In this document: positions 58,801 to 64,000 of the stretch, piece by piece
Layout of the letters: each line of letters opens with the position of its first letter
How positions within the stretch are numbered: position 1 is the first letter of the stretch
Source: Isoetes taiwanensis
Taxonomy: Eukaryota > Streptophyta > Lycopodiopsida > Isoetales > Isoetaceae
Assembly (NCBI GenBank): GCA_021234155.1
Contig: JAJEKV010000277.1
Coordinates: 248,001 to 312,000, forward strand
Direction of reading: 5' to 3'
Length of the DNA stretch: 64,000 bases
Position numbers and translations under genes: made by a program
The notes under the pieces: generated by a model
What the model saw: only the letters and a program-made list of their open reading frames with translations
The model's database searches: none
Told to the model about the DNA's origin: nothing

Positions 58801-60104
58801 GGCTTCAAGAAACCTGGTATTTTAAGCTTAATTCTGTTCTTCATGATCTCCATTTCTTCATTAGTATAGCAGATCCAAGTAAGCCTTTATTTTCGTCTAT
58901 CTCCTTTTCCTATTTACATTCTATGTTATGTATTATTGCAGCTCATGAGCCCGATCTATCTTTCGTTAAAACTCAATTTGAAACCAGCTTTTGCATGAGA
59001 GACCTTGGTCCAATCCACCACTTTCTTGGTTTACAGATCACCTATGACAGAATTGATGGCTCCATTTCATTCACCAAGAGAAATACCTTTTAAACTTCCA
59101 CAAACTCTGTATGACTACCTGCAACCCAGTAGCCACACCACTTGAAACTGGCCTATTTCTTCATTCATATGATCCCATATGTTCCCCTCAATATTACCAC
59201 ATCAAAGAAAAATACAGACAAATACTTGAAACTCTGAACTTTGCTAATATATCCACTCGACCAGACCTATCCTACCATTATCCAAGCTATGTCAATTTGT
59301 TGTTGATCCTCATCAAGCCCACTGTATCTCACTCAAAAGGTGGCTCCGATATTTATCAGGTTCTCTAAAACTAGGAATCCATTACAGGGCCGATGGGGGT
59401 AAAGAAATTCTAGGCTACTCTGACTCGGATTGGGGTGGAGATGCAGACAAAAAATCAATTTCATGACATATTTTTATGCTAGCAGGAGGTGCTATCAGCT
59501 GCAGCAAGAAACAGTGTTGTGTAGCACAATCAAGCACTGAGGCTGAGTACTATGCCATTGCAAATGCATTCAATGAATGTATCTGGCTCCAGAGAATGGC
59601 TATGGAAGTCCAAATCCATTGAAATACAGGCATGACAGTGATGGCTTCTGAGACACCTTCAACTTCCTCCTTTCCAGTCCATCAAGTTGTTGGCAAAAAA
59701 CTTTGTTCTCATTATGTTTGAAAGTAGTGATGCAGTGGACTCTTTGGTATCAAGAGGGATTGATCCACTTGGTGGGGAATATATAATGTACCAGTATTAC
59801 TCTCCTGGCTTTACACCAGATATGTACAGTTCGTGGATTAAAGATGCCTTGCTGGTTCTCGAGAGATAATCAAGGAGCAATCCAGATTGCAGATGACCCT
59901 CGAGATCACCAAAGGATTAAGCATGTAGATGTGAAATTCCATTTCATCAGAGACATCATACAGCAGGGAACCATCAAGTTACAATACTGTCATACTTCAG
60001 ACATGCTTGCAAATGTTAAGATAAAAGCATTGGGAAAACCCAAATTTCAGAATTTTCTACAGAAGCTCGGGTTGGAGACTATCAATCCATTGCTCTCATT
60101 TTAA
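55841..60104 (+). pseudogene. Degenerate Copia gag-pol
   Basis: Pieces in order: gag (PRFNGRNFQIWKWRI at 55890; ELQSTGMDVTEDEKVCMLLN at 56310); zinc knuckle near 56580 (CFRCQKGGNFAKEC, with Asn in place of His); protease (YLDSGATSHTTP near 56800, after a stop); integrase (LWHHRLGHIAYKKV at 57190, LIHTDLCGPVNP at 57370, then an eroded second Asp and Glu region); RT (WVFKLKYNAKGI, stop, FKTRLVAKGFTQ; VYQLDVTNAFLHGDLQEDVY at 58660; ALYGLKQASR); RNase H (GYSDSDWGGDADKKS, QSSTEAEYYAIA at 59400-59560) and the final RHIKHVDVKFHFIRD-like part near 59900. The YVDD block of RT is missing or unreadable at 58830-58990, and a 240-base unrelated stretch interrupts RNase H at about 59630-59860. Non-functional. 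Confidence 0.92.
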
Positions 60105-60114
60105 GTGGGGGTCA

Positions 60115-60364
60115 TGAAAAGCGAGAATCATGTTGTCAGATTTTAGTAATTCCTTAAGTTATGACCCTTATGAGCTTAATTTTTGGAGCAATTCATGCAT
60201 TAGATTCAGATGACGTTGTTTACTTAAAGTTGTAGCCTTCTGAGGCAAGATCACTGAGTTTTTCTCTTATAATCAAGCATCTGAGCGATCTTATTACTTC
60301 TCTTGAGTTCTCTGAGTTCTTTGATGTCCTATTATTCATTGTTTACCTTGTTCAATTTTCAATA
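60115..60364 (+). repeat. 3' LTR of the degenerate Copia
   Basis: 250 bases, partner of 55459-55713. Confidence 0.93.
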
Positions 60365-60369
60365 TAAAA

Positions 60370-61606
60370 AACAATTCTCTTAAGACATGTGGTTGAAAGA
60401 ACTTATTTGATGTTCTTTTGATTCATTTCAATATGCTCAGGCAACCTATTTCTGCAAACAAATGACCTCACCATGAGAGACAAAATGATTCTGAAGAAAT
60501 TACTAGGGAATGGAAAGCATGTTGATTTATACCATGATATCAACCTGGAAGCTAGAAATAAAAGATAGACATGAAGCAATCTTTGGCTCATCTCTATCGG
60601 AAGCAAAGAACAACGTGTAATTCTTCCTAGAAATTGCAAAATAGAAGGCATTCAGCAAGCAAAAACTGGCATGCAAAATGTCAAATTAAACAACTGCCTT
60701 CTAGTATGTTAATGCAAAAATTACTCCAAATAAAGACAATAGCCTTTGCAAAAACAGATGTCTAGATTAAATAAAGAACGCTTATGGGTAGAAAAAACCA
60801 CCACTCCTAATTTAAGGAACATATATCCCAAAATGTTGCTTTCGCCTAAAAAGAAAATAATACATTGAATGGGAACCAATAACCTACTTGTGGTGACCTA
60901 AATATAGGCCACATCAGTTCATAGATCAGCAACTTCCTCGTGCTTATTGCAACAAATTTCTCAACATAGCATATGATGTCTAAAAACAAAGAATAACGCA
61001 GGGTTACTTGTCTGACTAAAGGCCAAAGGATTATGCATATAGTAAAATGTGTATGGCCTAAGATTTACTGCTTTATTTGGAGCTCATTGCATAACTTGCA
61101 CATAGTAGCAGAGTTTGAAGTTTGTTTATATGTTCGAACGAAGGGTTACAGAAGTTTTGGGATCAACATAAAATAGACTTGTATCTGTGCGAAATGATTT
61201 GCAGATATAAACTCATACCTATACATAGAGCCCACGAAGAAATCAAGCTATACTTGTAGTTTTTGCAAGCATAGAAACTATAATGGAATGTCCAATATGC
61301 GAAACAGATTAAAATTTGCAGCTCAAAATACTACTACAGCTTAAATTTTATCCTACTGATGAAGCATTATCGTGCACGCATTTGGGCATAAGTCTTGGGA
61401 TCAAAGTGCTGGCAGATGCAGATCTGCACTGCATCTGCACAAACATGGACCTTGGAACTGTCCTTTCTTGCCTCACGTTGAAGACAAAGAATGGTATTTA
61501 ACTCCCCTACTGGTGTTCATTATAATAGAGTCTAATGGTGCTTGTCATAATAGAGCAATTGTTTTCTGGTTATTGGAAGACTGCCAGAATTGATAAATAA
61601 TGTTTG
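60370..61606. other. Intergenic, nothing recognised
   Basis: No motif or repeat is recognised. Confidence 0.5.
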
Positions 61607-61905
61607 ATCTTTCAGAACCATCAAGCATGAAATCAAATAAACTATAGATGCTATGAAGCTAGAACAACGCACAGAAAAAAGAAACAAAGTTTTGCGACTA
61701 ATAAAAGGATTGATTACTTATAGAAGTAAAAATAATGGAAGAAATACATTAAGCCCAACACAAAGTTGTTGCTTGATCTTTTGTTGATCTTTCGAAATTA
61801 GGAAGCATGAAATCAAATAAACTATAGAAGGTATAAAGCCAGGAACAACGTATAGAAGAAAGAAAGTCTTTGAAAAAACAAAGGGATTGATTACTTACAT
61901 GTTGC
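61607..61905. repeat. Tandem duplication, ~175-base spacing
   Basis: GATCTTTC...AAGCATGAAATCAAATAAAC plus TATAGA is present at about 61607-61730 and 61783-61905, both ending near AAAGGATTGATTACTTA. Confidence 0.85.
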
Positions 61906-62450
61906 AACGAAGGATCTGAGAAAGAATTGGACATGAATAGTGAAGACCAAAATTTGCAGGTCGAAGATATCGGCAATGGAAAAAATGCAAACTGCTATTT
62001 AACTGCTCCAACATTTTGTGCATTGAATTCCATCATTGCTTTGATTACCCTTTTGAACCCCTAGCTCTGAGTTTCCCCTGGGAAAACTCCACAACATGCT
62101 TAAATAATCGACTGTAGAGCACTCTCTAGCCCAGCAAGTCATTAACTCCTTAACGTCTGATGCAGAAACCAGGTTTTAAAAGAAGACACGAACTTGATAT
62201 CAGTCGTAATGATGACAATGGCGAGAGAACAACCATCAAATGAAAAGATACCAAACCACTCCATTTTGTTTGTCTATTATGGCATTTTGGAAGGGAACTT
62301 CCATGTTTGCTGGTGCAGAAGCCAGAAATGAGACCTTTGAAGCATGCTCATTAAATGTCCCGTGGCCATGTGAATTCAACAACTAGCTATTATACAGGGT
62401 TATTGTAAAAGAATTCAAGTTGTAGCAGAGTCAACTGTCGATTTAGAAGT
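61865..62450. repeat. Duplicated segment, copy 2 (inverted partner 21389-21990)
   Basis: Reverse complement of 21389-21990, from CTTTGAAAAAACAAAGGGAT to CAACTGTCGATTTAGAAG. The UGT fragment that adjoins copy 1 is absent here. Confidence 0.9.
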
Positions 62451-62464
62451 AATGTTACTCCTTG

Positions 62465-62660
62465 TCAAGCTCTGGCCAAAATCTCTATGCATGAAGTGTT
62501 TGTAGTAGACATCTCATTAACACTGGCGTCTAGAACTTCTTCAACGTCAAACATACATGGGAAAGAACACTGGGAAGCATCTGAAATAAAGGAATCTAAA
62601 ATCAAAGCTTCCAGAGGAGGATGATCAGCATCATCTTTTTCTGCTGGTCTCAAATCATCT
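62465..62660 (-). other. Unrecognised exon-like frame
   Basis: Reads DDLRPAEKDDADHPPLEALI, then LDSFISDASQCSFPCMFDVE and EVLDASVNEMSTTN, ending at a stop just beside the duplicated segment. The acidic, balanced composition resembles a real C-terminal exon, but the family is unknown and no splice partner was found. Confidence 0.3.
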
Positions 62661-62770
62661 AGAACTTCAGAAAAAACCCTTGTACCAGTCTTGATTCAAC
62701 TAAAATCTCTGAAACCCCATCTTTTTCTAATAAGTCCTATCATCTATTACTGTTTCACATAAATACAAAT
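62661..62770. other. Intergenic, nothing recognised
   Basis: No feature supported. Confidence 0.4.
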
Positions 62771-62920
62771 GCGTTAGGCGTGATTTGTATTACGCTTATC
62801 CAAATAATGCTCGGCGTGATTTAGTCTAACAATGAAATATAATTAAAGCACACTTGACGCGATTTAATTTGAATTGAAGATAAACTAAATCACGCCTAGC
62901 GCGATTTCATCTGCAAGGCG
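62771..62920. repeat. Repeated GCGTGATTT / AAATCACGC motif
   Basis: GGCGTGATTT occurs twice on the + strand (about 62777 and 62813) and once inverted (AAATCACGCC about 62887), with the variants GACGCGATTTAATTT and AGCGCGATTTCATC between and after, in 150 bases of otherwise AT-rich DNA. Confidence 0.65.
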
Positions 62921-64000
62921 AGCAATACTAAGTACATACAATGAGCATGCGACCATACCTTTCATCTTCAGTTTCGTTGTCGTCGTCGGTGTCATTCTCC
63001 CCCTTCCCCACCCGTAATCTCCGTGTTCTTCTGACTATTAGAATTATTGTTTTCTATTAGCCCCTTTATGTCCTTCACAACTGACATTATTTTAGTGTTG
63101 ATTTGGCAAACCTGGGAATCACTAGAGTCGCTTGGGTTATCAATGGCCCTTTCTCTCTCGGTTGCCTTATCAATTAACTCCCTGTTAATCTGTGAATCTA
63201 TTGTAGAGATGGTTGCATCACCCGCAAGGGCCCATGTTCTACATTATCACATTACTTTGAGTAGCCAGTTTCACAGCCAATTGCTCATTACTTTCCTTAT
63301 CAGACTGCGCATTACTGGTTCCCTCACCAAAACCATCGTCCATTTTTTAGTTTGACAAGTTCACGAGGCTTTTGATTGCTGAAGATTTCAGGTTGCCATA
63401 AGGTTAGGAGATTTGGCAAGTACATGCATGAGGAATAGTTCAAGGAAGTCTTTAACCTACTCATCACTCACAAAACAGTGACATCTTCTAACACCCGTAG
63501 GAGCCTTTCGGGCAATATAACCTCCAACATGAAGCTCCAAGCATGTTGTGTCAATTGGAGCAAAAGCTTCGACGAGGTAAGCAGCCACAGACGAGGGGAG
63601 ACTATTTTATTTAAGGGACCCTTCTCCTTGTCCGACTCATCTTCATGATCCAGATCCAGATCTGTATAAAATAGAATTAGTGTCCCTAGTGTCATGAGGC
63701 CACCGGACTGATGTAGCATGTGCGAGCTCTCCTATGGGGATGCTACAAGTGCATCATGTTGTCGTTAAGTTTGGATCATCTAGAAGAACATTCCCATGCA
63801 CTGCTATTGTCAACTTTGGTCTTAGCATTATCATATTCCTCGTCTGATAGCATAGATATCATAATGAAGATCACATGTGCCATCTTGCATGATGTTTGCA
63901 GCTCGTTATCCTTAACATCATATACTAGGCATCCCTCCCCAATAACTTTCAGGCACTCCAGATCATGAGCAGCGGATAGTGCATGTAGATGTGAGTCGCC
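62921..64000. other. Unassigned right end; possible exon
   Basis: A minus frame at 63468-63719 (contains LNKIVSPRLWLLTSSKLLLQ and WSFMLEVILPERLLRVLEDV) looks protein-like and may be an exon of a gene extending beyond the window. I do not recognise it. Confidence 0.25.

Larger units (their letters stand above)
55459..60364 (+). mobile_element. Degenerate Ty1/Copia retrotransposon with both LTRs
   Basis: LTRs 55459-55713 and 60115-60364 (start TG, end ATA) are clearly diverged. TAAAA direct repeats at 55454-55458 and 60365-60369 look like a target-site duplication. A degenerate PBS-like GGTTATAGGCCCAC follows the 5' LTR, and a purine-rich AAGTGGGGGTCA precedes the 3' LTR. The interior gag-pol is cut by many stops. 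Confidence 0.93.

Overview
This is a gene-poor, repeat-rich stretch of nuclear DNA from a land plant. The evidence is two intact family-1 UDP-glycosyltransferase (UGT) genes with the plant PSPG box, a Ty1/Copia element primed by the plant initiator-Met tRNA site, a RepHel-type Helitron, and broken pieces of plant-type kinesin-13 and SMG7-like genes. The very sparse gene content and heavy transposon load suggest a large genome, possibly a fern or other non-seed plant; that lineage guess is inference only.

Layout. 0-6.9 kb: a broken kinesin-13 C-terminal exon pair, a 1.7-kb one-strand polypurine tract, a LINE 3' end and small repeats. 6.9-8.6 kb: intact two-exon UGT gene 1 (+). 8.6-9.3 kb: a GC hairpin repeat and a cluster of tRNA-like SINE units. 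9.95-14.8 kb: a degenerate Helitron on the minus strand whose Rep, middle and PIF1-helicase parts are still in order. 15-21 kb: mostly featureless, with a tandem duplication and G-box repeats. 21-27.5 kb: a UGT fragment, duplicated non-genic segments, two abutting foldback/MITE insertions and intact UGT gene 2 (-). 27.6-31.1 kb: a LINE fragment and a 1.6-kb ACAT/GCAT/CGCT tetranucleotide array. 32.8-35.7 kb: an inverted copy of the 22.4-26.3 kb block with a truncated UGT. 36.9-42.8 kb: a terminal-inverted-repeat element carrying telomere-like repeats, a CTAT microsatellite, a group II intron domain V-like hairpin and direct repeats. 43.0-48.8 kb: a frameshifted UGT pseudogene abutted by a young, full-length Copia element. 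49.7-52.9 kb: a minisatellite, a second GC hairpin repeat and an SMG7-like pseudogene fragment. 55.5-60.4 kb: an old, broken Copia element with both LTRs and a target-site duplication. 61.6-62.5 kb: the partner of a duplicated segment at 21.4 kb.

Only the two UGT genes look like functional host genes; they would glycosylate small acceptors in the cytosol using UDP-sugars, acceptor unknown. The Copia polyprotein at 44-48 kb is an uninterrupted reading frame but carries unusual residues at two catalytic or zinc-binding motifs. The rest is transposons, pseudogenes and repeats. I see no clear undescribed system. The most unusual structures are the inverted UGT-bearing duplications, the tetranucleotide array, the punctuated polypurine tract and the multi-unit tRNA-like SINE cluster.
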